Assembly (NCBI RefSeq): GCF_900103125.1 | Contig: NZ_FNJV01000003.1 | Location: forward strand, 310,001 to 374,000 | Length of the DNA: 64,000 bases | Direction of reading: 5' to 3' | Origin: Mucilaginibacter sp. OK268 | GTDB lineage: Bacteria; Bacteroidota; Bacteroidia; Sphingobacteriales; Sphingobacteriaceae | Shown here: in pieces, positions 34,982 through 42,074 of the stretch | How positions within the stretch are numbered: position 1 is the stretch's first letter | Layout: each line of letters opens with the position of its first letter | Notes under the pieces: generated by a model | Database searches by the model: none | Told to the model about the DNA's origin: nothing | The model's input: only the letters and a program-made list of their open reading frames with translations | Translations under genes and position numbers: made by a program

Positions 34982-35158
34982 AATGCAATGGCAGGTCTTC
35001 TGACTTACTCCCCGTTTACCCGGCCTTCCCGTCGCGATCATATCGAAACAGTGGCTAAAGAATGGATAGCGGTTAACAGAGCTTACAGCTGCGGGACAGT
35101 TCCGGAGTTACACCGGATTCCCTTTTAATCCCGAAACCTTAAAGGCTTCGGGAACCAA
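34982..35158 (-). promoter_or_regulatory. Cobalamin (B12) riboswitch
   Basis: On the minus strand, in order: GGTTCCCGAAGCC (P1/P2), GGGAATCCGGTG with AACTCCGGAACTG (P3/J region), TGTCCCGCAGCTGTAA (the B12-box core), a variable P7-P10 region, then GGGAAGG and AGTAAGTCAGAAGACCTGCC at the 3' end. The order and spacing are those of the canonical AdoCbl-type class. It lies about 120 bases upstream of the receptor ATG and should repress the whole uptake operon when cobalamin is abundant. Confidence 0.95.
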
Positions 35159-35166
35159 AAGCGACG

Positions 35167-35174
35167 CAAATATA
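35167..35174 (-). promoter_or_regulatory. -7 box for the B12 operon
   Basis: TATATTTG on the minus strand fits TAnnTTTG and places transcription start at about the first base of the riboswitch. The -33 element is not clear (nearest TTG is only 13 bases upstream). Confidence 0.6.
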
Positions 35175-35249
35175 GAAATAAAAAAGGCAAGGAATTTTAT
35201 TTTAGTATCCCTCCAAAGTGTAACTTAAAATCGGTAGTCTGCATCGGAC

Positions 35250-35531
35250 AAAACTTTTTAAACCTTAAATTTTAACACTTTTTTAGTCGAAAACGGGGTT
35301 AAAACGCTTGCCTTTTGGCCATTTTAACAAAGTTTTAACGCCATTTTAACACTTTTTAACAAATTTTTGATGGGTTTTGAAAGCTTTAAAAAGTATTAAT
35401 TTATTGATTACCAAATAACTAAACACAAACTAGCCGATTTTTGGTCTTGTTTTATCCTTAACTAAACAGCCCGGATATCTGTTAAAAGATACCCGGGCTG
35501 CTGTTGATATAAATATACGAAAATTCGGGCA
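35250..35531. repeat. Structured intergenic element, copy 2 of 2
   Basis: It carries the same ordered blocks as 827-1110: AAAACTTTTTAAACCTTAAA at the start, several TTTTAAC repeats (35268-35370), GTTTTGAAAGC plus TTTAAAAAGTATT, TTTTTGGTCT, a hairpin at 35465-35505, and ATACGAAAATTCGGGCA at the end. The terminal inverted repeat (35253-35266 with 35381-35394) has one mismatch. Between blocks the two copies differ strongly, so they are old relatives rather than a recent duplication. It lies upstream of the B12 riboswitch promoter. Confidence 0.75.
35465..35505 (-). terminator. Hairpin inside structured element copy 2
   Basis: CAGCCCGGATATCT pairs with AGATACCCGGGCTG with a single mismatch; on the minus strand TTTAGTT follows. 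Against copy 1 (1041-1080), a G-C pair has become A-T and the upper stem has changed on both sides, so the fold is conserved more than the sequence. Confidence 0.55.
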
Positions 35532-35566
35532 GATATACACTACTTTAATAAAACAACAACACTCAA

Positions 35567-35659
35567 GTCATGCCGAACTTGTTTCGGCATCCCATAAGCA
35601 AAGTCTACAGTATGTCGGTTAACCTGTCCTGAGGGATCCTGAAACAAGTTCAGGACGAC
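35567..35659. repeat. TCATGCCGAAC/GTCCTGA repeat
   Basis: GTCATGCCGAACTTGTTTCGG with a following half that contains CCTGAAACAAGTTCAGGACGAC. The halves contain small palindromes (AACTTGTTTC/GAAACAAGTT) and belong to the TGTCAnnCTGAAC class of intergenic repeats. Confidence 0.65.
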
Positions 35660-35689
35660 TTATCAATTATACTATCTCCCCTGCATGCC

Positions 35690-35722
35690 TCCCACGAGAT
35701 ACGCTGCGCTAATCTCGCGGGA
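35690..35722. repeat. CGAGAT palindromic repeat
   Basis: TCCCACGAGAT, an 11-base loop ACGCTGCGCTA, ATCTCGCGGGA: ten of eleven positions pair. The second of three different repeat types packed in one gap. Confidence 0.65.
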
Positions 35723-35746
35723 GCGAAGAGCGAGTTAAAATAAATC

Positions 35747-35824
35747 TGTCATCCTGAGCAATAGCGAAGGATCTTCTTCAACATGCATATTGCACAATAG
35801 ATGCTTCAAGTGTTCAGCATGACA
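35747..35824. repeat. TGTCATCCTGAGC palindromic repeat
   Basis: TGTCATCCTGAGCAATAGCG and GAAGGATCTTC, ending TGTTCAGCATGACA. Imperfect arms, same class as 6501-6573. It is located shortly after the stop codon of the TIM-barrel gene at 35863. Confidence 0.65.
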
Positions 35825-35862
35825 AATTTTTAAAAGCGGGTCCTTTCCCAATTACTACAAGC

Positions 35863-36807
35863 CTAAATATCCGCCGTAACCGCTTTCATTTTACGCAGTG
35901 CTGTTTGGGCTACCTTTAAGGCATCCTGTGCATAATAGCTTTTGTTGAACACTTCGCAGGATATAATGAGCGGCTTTTCGGGATGTTTTACCAATTGCAG
36001 GATCCGCTTTAGCGGCGCTACGCCATCACCGGGGTATACGCGGTCGGGCTCGGATATAATATCCGGATTGATACCTGATGGATAATCATTTACGTGAAAT
36101 ACCTCCAGCGCAGGTTTACCCACCAACTGCAGGGTCTCCACCGCCGATTGCCCTTTGTATATATGAAATACATCCAGCAATACCCGGGCATCCGGATGCC
36201 CGCTTTGCAGCGCCACATATAATACCTGGCTGATGTGTTTCAGATTCACCGATCCACCCCACATTTCCAGCTGCGGAACAACGCCGGTATCCTTGCCCAT
36301 AGTCAGGATAGTGCTATAGCGTTCGGTCACGACATCGAGATTGATGATATCTCCCTTGGTAGCGCCAGCCGGTGGGGCGGCAATACGCTTACAACCTAAT
36401 TTGGCCAGCAGTTCCATTTCGCCTTGTAGCTGGGTAAGCGCTTGTTTACGGGTGGCTTCATCATCCACTATCCATTGGGCAAAGCCTATGGCGTTTTGAA
36501 TGGTGATACCCAAGCCGTCTACAATCTTTTTAGCCTCCGTTACCGAGCCACCATTTTTCAGATAGGTTTGCAAAGTATCCAGCCAGATCTCTACCGAAGT
36601 AAAGCCTGCTTGGGCGGCTGTTTCCAATTCTTTGATAAAACCCAGGTTTTGCCCGCGGATGGTACTCATGTTTAAAGAATACTCAAAACCGTGCCCGTTT
36701 TTATCAACCTTAATGGCGGCCTCCGCACGGTTTCCGACAACCGCCGCTCCTGCCGCTACACCTAAAGTTTTCAATGCGGTTCTCCTTGTTACAGATTTGA
36801 AATTCAT
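35863..36807 (-). CDS. Sugar phosphate isomerase/epimerase-like TIM barrel, Tat-exported
   Basis: A 314-aa xylose-isomerase-like TIM-barrel protein with a Tat-type leader (TRRTALKTLGVAAGAAVVG). Metal-ligand-like segments include VPQLEMWGGS, DARVLLDVFHIYKGQ, VFHVNDYPSG and ISCEVFNKSYY, i.e. Glu, Asp, His and Glu at the positions used by the family. The activity is probably isomerisation or epimerisation (or a keto-sugar lyase-type step) on an exported sugar. It is the third gene after the ThuA/dehydrogenase fusion and the second TIM-barrel gene (15-base gap). Confidence 0.83.
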   Translation of the reverse strand: MNFKSVTRRTALKTLGVAAGAAVVGNRAEAAIKVDKNGHGFEYSLNMSTIRGQNLGFIKELETAAQAGFTSVEIWLDTLQTYLKNGGSVTEAKKIVDGLGITIQNAIGFAQWIVDDEATRKQALTQLQGEMELLAKLGCKRIAAPPAGATKGDIINLDVVTERYSTILTMGKDTGVVPQLEMWGGSVNLKHISQVLYVALQSGHPDARVLLDVFHIYKGQSAVETLQLVGKPALEVFHVNDYPSGINPDIISEPDRVYPGDGVAPLKRILQLVKHPEKPLIISCEVFNKSYYAQDALKVAQTALRKMKAVTADI

Positions 36808-36822
36808 CGACTTATATTAATT

Positions 36823-37668
36823 TTAAAAACTTTTGATATAAGCTATAGTAACCGGCAATTGTTTACTGTACGACGGACTTTCATCCTCGATAAAATAATG
36901 TTTGATGCCCGCTTTTTTAGCCACCTTCAGCACCTCAGGAATATTGATCTGCCCGGTTCCCAGGGCTACATCGTTCCGGGTATCGGTGCCGCCAGTGAGG
37001 TCGTTAGCCACGCCTTTGCGAATATCTTTCAGGTGCATGAGTTTCATACGCGAGGGGTATTTATTGATAAGTTGTGCGGGGTCCTGCCCGCCATGGAAGG
37101 ACCACAGGATATCGATCTCAAAGGATACATACCGCGGGTCGGTATTTTTGGCGATATAATCAAACAGCGTCCCATCCTCATATTTACCAAACTCATAGCC
37201 GTGGTTATGGTAACAAAAGGTCAATCCGTTATCCTTTAATATCTTGCCTACCCGGTTAAAATCGGCAGCGGCTTTTTTGGCATCTTCCAGTGTAAACTCT
37301 TTTTTATGCGGGATCCAGGCTACCATTACATAGCTTGCTCCCAATGTTTTAGCCAGTTTAACTACAGCCAGCGGATCTTTAACAATATCCTCATACCCCG
37401 CCCCAACCGATGGGATCTTGATGCCGCGCTCGTCACAAAGCTTTTTAAATTCTTCCTTGGGCATATCTTTTGGCCCCTCACCTTCCAGCTCGGTTATACC
37501 CAGGGCTTTAATGGTGTCCAACACCGCAACCGTAGCTTTGGGCATACTGCTGCGAAAGGTATAAGCCTGTACGCCTATAGCGTTGGTAAAAATCGACTTG
37601 CCGCTTTGGGCAAAAGCCGAAGATGTGAGTGCCAGGCAGGCGCTTAAAATGATGGTATGTTTTTTCAT
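36823..37668 (-). CDS. Secreted xylose-isomerase-like TIM-barrel protein
   Basis: A 281-aa protein with a Sec signal (MKKHTIILSACLALTSSAFA). The ATG at 37666-37668 is chosen; an in-frame start further upstream would translate part of a palindromic repeat. TIM-barrel features are GLTFCYHNHGYEF, VSFEIDILWSFHGG, MKLMHLKDIRKG and KHYFIEDESP, carrying the usual His/Glu/Asp metal ligands. It belongs to the sugar phosphate isomerase/epimerase superfamily; the true substrate is probably a keto-sugar. It is a neighbour of a similar gene and of the fusion protein. Confidence 0.83.
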   Translation of the reverse strand: MKKHTIILSACLALTSSAFAQSGKSIFTNAIGVQAYTFRSSMPKATVAVLDTIKALGITELEGEGPKDMPKEEFKKLCDERGIKIPSVGAGYEDIVKDPLAVVKLAKTLGASYVMVAWIPHKKEFTLEDAKKAAADFNRVGKILKDNGLTFCYHNHGYEFGKYEDGTLFDYIAKNTDPRYVSFEIDILWSFHGGQDPAQLINKYPSRMKLMHLKDIRKGVANDLTGGTDTRNDVALGTGQINIPEVLKVAKKAGIKHYFIEDESPSYSKQLPVTIAYIKSF

Positions 37669-37709
37669 AAAAATGGGATTATAGTTTACTTGTTGTTCTG
37701 TTCTTCCAC

Positions 37710-37802
37710 ATGTCATTGCGAGCGCAGCGTGGCAATCTCCTCGCGTTCTCATCGGTGAGAATAGCTACGAGATTGCTTCGTCGTTCTTCCTCGCAATGAC
37801 AT
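37710..37802. repeat. TGTCATTGCGAGCG palindromic repeat
   Basis: TGTCATTGCGAGCGCAGCGT plus GGCAATCTCCTCGC is answered by GAGATTGCTTCGTCG plus TTCTTCCTCGCAATGACA. It is almost identical to 45188-45272 and separates the fusion gene from the TIM-barrel gene. Confidence 0.85.
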
Positions 37803-37817
37803 ATTTTTAATTTGTTT

Positions 37818-40800
37818 TCATTCAAACTGTATATCCTTAATACTCAAAATCCCCTCGCTTGGTTTGGTTCGTTTGATGGCGAAAAAGTAAATATCATGCT
37901 TGCCGCTTACCGGTTTCTGTATATCACCGGTCACGGAAGCCGCTTTCTTCCAATCACCGGTTTCTGTATAGGCCGCCGAACTGATCACCGGGCCTGCCTG
38001 CGAATCGATACGTACCTCTATCTCGCCTGCCGCCTCTTTGGAGGCATACTGATAAACAAACTTTTTAATGTTCGACAGGTCGATATCCTTGAACATTACG
38101 TAAGATTTATGGTTCCCGGCCGATAGATCGTTCTTAAAACGATTAAAACCTTTCAGCTCATCAGCATATACCGCTTTTACATCCGCGTTGCGCAAAGTAA
38201 CTACGTCGGTACCGGTTAGCGAGCCAATTACCTTACCACCTTTATCGGTGTACGATGCCAGTAGGGTGTACTGGCCACGTGGTTCGGCATCATTGAATTT
38301 CAAATTCAACGTACCATGCAGCGGCAATGGCATGGCCTTGTTCTTTTTATCTGTGAGCGAAAAAATATAACGTACGATCTCTTTGGTATCTGGGGTTGAC
38401 AATTGTGGGTGCGCGCTCATCAAATGCTCCGTACCCCAACTACCCGCTCCACCGTTGATGATCTTTTTGGCCAATTTATCAGTCGCGCCCTTTTGTGTTT
38501 TATAACGGTTGGCTATGGCCGTAAAGCTTGGCCCTACGGCTGTTTTATTGATTGTATGGCACGATTTACAATCGCTGGCGGCCATCAGGGCTTTGCCGGG
38601 GTAACTCACTTCTGCGGTTGATAAGGCCGCCAGGTTTTTAACGGCCTTCCCGTCTGTGGATGGCTGCGGGTTATAAATGTAAAACAGCTTTACCCGTTTT
38701 GGATCGATCACCTTATCTTCCTTGTCCTTCACCATCACATTGTACTTAAAGGGCTTGCCTTTCCAGATGAAGGATTTATTATCGGCACTGGCAATAGTTA
38801 CCGATGGTACAGTATTACCCACTTTAACTAATATAGTATCGCGGCCTACCGCACCAGCCTTATCCGTTACTTTAAGTATGGCCTTGTAAATACCTGGTTT
38901 GGTGTAGGTATGTGTTGCAGAAACGGTGGTAGCGCCTACTGTTTTCCCATCAAAAAGCCATTGATAACTGATCTTGTCATCATCGTCCAGATCGCGGCTG
39001 CCCTGCCCGTTAACGGTTAGCATAAGTGGCGCCTGGCCGGCTATTTCTTTTTTAACCAGTATGGTTTTGAGCTCGGCAGTGAGGTATTTGGTATGCTGAT
39101 ACAGGCTGATCAGGGCGGTATCGGTGATACCTGCTTTGGCTATCGGCGCACGGTTACCAGTATTGTATTCAATTTTCACCAGGCGGGCGTCTTCATTCTG
39201 CGCACCATAAACAGAGCCGTACTCCAGCATATAAAATACGCCATCGGGCCCAAACTCCATATCGATAGGGCGCCTGAAATCGCCGGTTGAGGGCATAAAG
39301 GCTTCGTTGCGCACATAATTTTCGTTCTGATCAAACCTGAGGTCGATAACCCAGTTGCGCATCCAGTCGGCCACAAACAAGGCACCGTCATAATACGCCG
39401 GGAATTTGTTAGGATTGGGGTTAGCGGCATTATACTCGTAAAAATCGCCACCGATAGCACACCTGCCACCCAAACCCAGCTCCGGGAATTCGTCCGAAGC
39501 AGCATAAGGATACCAGATCATGGCCGGTGTAGCCGGAGGCAATACATTTAAACCGGTATTATTGGGCGAATTGTTCAGGGGTGCTTTAGGATCAAACAAG
39601 GGGCCGGGCTTGCCGGTCACAAAATCCCAGTGCGAATAAGCAAAGTTATTGCCCACAAAATAGGGCCAGCCAAAATTACCCGCCTTTTTGGCCTGGTTAA
39701 ACTCATCATAACCTCGTGGGCCACGCGGTGAATCATGCCCTGCATCAGGCCCAATCTCGCCCCAGTACAACACCGAGGTTTTGGGATTAACTGCTATACG
39801 GTAAGGATTACGACAGCCCATCACATAAATTTCAGGGCGGGTTTTGGCTGTACCTTTCGGGAACAGGTTACCTTCGGGAATGGTATAGGTACCATCAGGT
39901 TCGGGATGGATCCTCAGAATCTTTCCTTTCAGATCATTGGTGTTGCCGGCGCTGCGTTGCGCATCCAGGCTATAATGTTCCTGACCGGGGCGTTCATCTA
40001 GTGGTGCATAACCATCTGAAGGGAATGGACTAGAGCTGTCGCCGACTGAAAGATACAGGTTGCCGTTCTTGTCCCAGGCCAATGAGCCGCCATGATGTGC
40101 GCCGCTCACCTTTTGAACCGGAACTTTAAATAAGATCTTTTCTGATTTGAGGTCGAGCATGTTCTGCTGACTTACAGTGAACCTGGACAGCTGAAAATTC
40201 AATGGCTCTATGGTTTGCCCGGCAGGCATGTAATAAATATAAACATAGCCGTTGCTTTCAAATTTAGGATCGATGGTTAGGCCGATAACACCCGTACCAC
40301 CATCATCTGTGATCGGGAATTTGTGGATCACCTTGTACTGTTTGGTATGAGTATTATACACCGAAAAGTTGCCGAACAACTGCGTAAAAAACACCCGGCC
40401 ATCTTTGGCAACAGCCAGTTCCATTGGCGAAGCGATATTATTCACCAATACTGTTTTTACAAAACGGCCCTGATCTGGCGCTACTTTGGAATAAGCTTTA
40501 CTATAATCCAAAGGTTTGCCATTGCCCATGGCGTATTTGATACCGCCCAGCAGCTGACCTAAGAACAGCGGATCGCTATAACTTTCGTCGGTATGGCCGC
40601 AACCGGTATAAAAAGAACGGCCACCATCAAACTCGTGATACCAGGTAATGGGATGATCGGCGCCGTTGGTGCCGCCATCGTAGGTATTTTCATCCAAACT
40701 GGCCAACACATGGATGCCGCTGTAGATGGATTTGTAGTTATACCATTCGTCCGTACGTTCCCAGCGGGCGGGTAAATTAGCCGTAATGGGGTTAGTATGG

Positions 40801-41258
40801 TCGGTAACATCAATGGTAGCCTTGCGGATATTGGAGTTATTGGGGTGACTGGAAAAGTATGCCCCTACCAATTTACCATACCAGGGCCAGTCGTATTCGG
40901 TATCCGCCGCCGAATGCACACCGGCAAAACCACCACCAGCCTGTATATAACGCTCAAAAGCAGCCTGCTGCTCCGCATTCAATACATTGCCGGTGGTGCA
41001 GTTAAATATTACGGCTTGGTATTGCTTAAGATTATCATCAGTAAAGAGTGCGGCGTTGGTGGTGGTATCCACTTCAAAACCGTTCTCTTTACCCAGCTTT
41101 TGGACAGCCGCTATGCCAAAAGGGATACAGGAATGGTGCCAGCCCAATGTTTTCGAAAAAACCAGGACACGCGGCCCAGGAGCCGGCCTTTTAAACGAAT
41201 ACAGCAAAAAGCTAAGCCCAAGCCATAGAATACAGATGAGTTTGAATTTCAGAGACAT
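37818..41258 (-). CDS. ThuA / soluble sugar dehydrogenase / PKD / cytochrome c / CBM fusion protein
   Basis: A 1146-aa exported multidomain protein (hydrophobic leader MSLKFKLICILWLGLSFLLY). Domains in order: ThuA-like at about 29-245 (VLVFSKTLGWHHSCIP, GGGFAGVHSAADTEYDWPWY); a glucose/sorbosone dehydrogenase-type six-bladed propeller at about 265-715 (SGAHHGGSLAWDKNGNLYLS near 385; CRNPYRIAVNPKTSVLYWGE); a PKD domain at about 735-820; a class I cytochrome c with the single heme motif CKSCH at 897-901 and a Met in EHLMSAHP; and a C-terminal CBM6-like sandwich at about 1010-1146. It probably oxidises a sugar in the periplasm and passes electrons to the heme. Two isomerase-like genes follow. 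Cofactor PQQ is inferred from the family. Confidence 0.85.
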   Translation of the reverse strand: MSLKFKLICILWLGLSFLLYSFKRPAPGPRVLVFSKTLGWHHSCIPFGIAAVQKLGKENGFEVDTTTNAALFTDDNLKQYQAVIFNCTTGNVLNAEQQAAFERYIQAGGGFAGVHSAADTEYDWPWYGKLVGAYFSSHPNNSNIRKATIDVTDHTNPITANLPARWERTDEWYNYKSIYSGIHVLASLDENTYDGGTNGADHPITWYHEFDGGRSFYTGCGHTDESYSDPLFLGQLLGGIKYAMGNGKPLDYSKAYSKVAPDQGRFVKTVLVNNIASPMELAVAKDGRVFFTQLFGNFSVYNTHTKQYKVIHKFPITDDGGTGVIGLTIDPKFESNGYVYIYYMPAGQTIEPLNFQLSRFTVSQQNMLDLKSEKILFKVPVQKVSGAHHGGSLAWDKNGNLYLSVGDSSSPFPSDGYAPLDERPGQEHYSLDAQRSAGNTNDLKGKILRIHPEPDGTYTIPEGNLFPKGTAKTRPEIYVMGCRNPYRIAVNPKTSVLYWGEIGPDAGHDSPRGPRGYDEFNQAKKAGNFGWPYFVGNNFAYSHWDFVTGKPGPLFDPKAPLNNSPNNTGLNVLPPATPAMIWYPYAASDEFPELGLGGRCAIGGDFYEYNAANPNPNKFPAYYDGALFVADWMRNWVIDLRFDQNENYVRNEAFMPSTGDFRRPIDMEFGPDGVFYMLEYGSVYGAQNEDARLVKIEYNTGNRAPIAKAGITDTALISLYQHTKYLTAELKTILVKKEIAGQAPLMLTVNGQGSRDLDDDDKISYQWLFDGKTVGATTVSATHTYTKPGIYKAILKVTDKAGAVGRDTILVKVGNTVPSVTIASADNKSFIWKGKPFKYNVMVKDKEDKVIDPKRVKLFYIYNPQPSTDGKAVKNLAALSTAEVSYPGKALMAASDCKSCHTINKTAVGPSFTAIANRYKTQKGATDKLAKKIINGGAGSWGTEHLMSAHPQLSTPDTKEIVRYIFSLTDKKNKAMPLPLHGTLNLKFNDAEPRGQYTLLASYTDKGGKVIGSLTGTDVVTLRNADVKAVYADELKGFNRFKNDLSAGNHKSYVMFKDIDLSNIKKFVYQYASKEAAGEIEVRIDSQAGPVISSAAYTETGDWKKAASVTGDIQKPVSGKHDIYFFAIKRTKPSEGILSIKDIQFE

Positions 41259-41541
41259 GATGTGAGATTTAGTTGATATTTTTTATTTCATCAACCGGCA
41301 AAATCCATCGTCATGAAGCATAATTATCTTGTACTGAGCGTGCAATGATAAATTAGTACTATGTAATGATAAAATACTACCGGTTAAGTAATTGGCTATT
41401 ACAATATTAACATTTATTGTGTATTTACTACACTTATATTTTATTCATTAAATATTGTAAGTAAATTGTTACCCAACGTAATTCTTATCAACTCATTTAC
41501 CCATCCTATTACAGGCTATATCGGTTTAGTAAATTTTTATC
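41259..41541. other. A+T-rich non-coding interval
   Basis: It holds the start region of the leftward fusion gene. GTGTATTTACTACACTTATA and other short A+T palindromes are present, but no gene or convincing operator. Confidence 0.35.
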
Positions 41542-41817
41542 TCAATGCTCATTCAATTTTTCTTCAATACGTTCCTGCATCTGTTTTTTATACTTTTCAT
41601 CCAGCTTCAATTCAGTAACTTTTCCCGGATGGAAAAGCTCTCGCACCTTCTTATTAATGAGCGCGCTTTGCTGTTCAAACACCCGGCAAACCGTGCAACC
41701 GGCCAGGTGGATCTTCAGCTCCAGTTTTTCGCGGAGCGTTAAATGGTCTATCAGCTTCTTCTCAATTAAATGAGTGGCTTTGCGACAGTTGTATGCTATT
41801 TTTGTTAGTTCATCCAT
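41542..41817 (-). CDS. Small zinc-finger, anti-sigma-factor-like protein
   Basis: A 91-aa soluble protein. NCRKATHLIEKK followed by HLAGCTVCRVFEQQ gives the C-x3-H ... H-x3-C-x2-C spacing typical of zf-HC2/ZAS-type anti-sigma domains. There is no transmembrane segment, so it would be a cytoplasmic ZAS protein. No ECF sigma gene is adjacent, which leaves its partner unknown. The C-terminal half is charged and helical (YKKQMQERIEEKLNEH). Confidence 0.72.
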   Translation of the reverse strand: MDELTKIAYNCRKATHLIEKKLIDHLTLREKLELKIHLAGCTVCRVFEQQSALINKKVRELFHPGKVTELKLDEKYKKQMQERIEEKLNEH

Positions 41818-41874
41818 ATTCCTCCCCTTTTAAAGAGTTAGTCGTGCGGAATGGCACTCCCTTACAGTTTTTTT

Positions 41875-42050
41875 GGAGCAATGATATTTGGAGCAAGGAA
41901 CAAGGACTTTTGGAGCAAAGATTTTTGGAGCAAAGAACAAGGATAAAATGGAGAAGGTGAATTAATCTTATTGTCTTTAGTCCTTGTTCTAAAAATCCTT
42001 GTTCTTTGTTCCTCCTATCCTTGCTCCTTGCTCTTCTTATCCTTACTCCT
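41875..42050. repeat. GGAGCAAGGA inverted-repeat cluster, copy C
   Basis: Six or more left-arm units (GGAGCAATGA, GGAGCAAGGAACAAGGA, GGAGCAAAGATTTTT) are followed by right-arm complements (GTCCTTGTTCT, ATCCTTGTTCTTTGTTCCTC, ATCCTTGCTCCTTGCTCTTC). It is the longest of the three copies and lies between divergent genes, ending 24 bases from the helicase start. Confidence 0.8.
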
Positions 42051-42060
42051 AAAAATCCCC

Positions 42061-42068
42061 TACCTTTG
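42061..42068 (+). promoter_or_regulatory. Possible -7 box at the helicase start
   Basis: TACCTTTG fits TAnnTTTG and ends 6 bases before the ATG at 42075, so a transcript from it would have almost no leader. No -33 TTG at the usual distance; the upstream DNA is the repeat cluster. Confidence 0.4.
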
Positions 42069-42074
42069 CAGGCA

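Noticed and set aside
37669..37752. N-terminal extension of the TIM-barrel gene
   Set aside because: It would translate part of a palindromic repeat and hide the signal peptide.
41875..42050. Regularly spaced GGAGCAAGGA units looked like a CRISPR-type array
   Set aside because: Units are about 15-17 bases, degenerate, in both orientations, without unique spacers, and no cas genes are present.
42006..42074. In-frame N-terminal extension of the helicase (Leu-rich, signal-like)
   Set aside because: It is only the translation of the repeat cluster; the helicase family starts at MDYFKKLLD.
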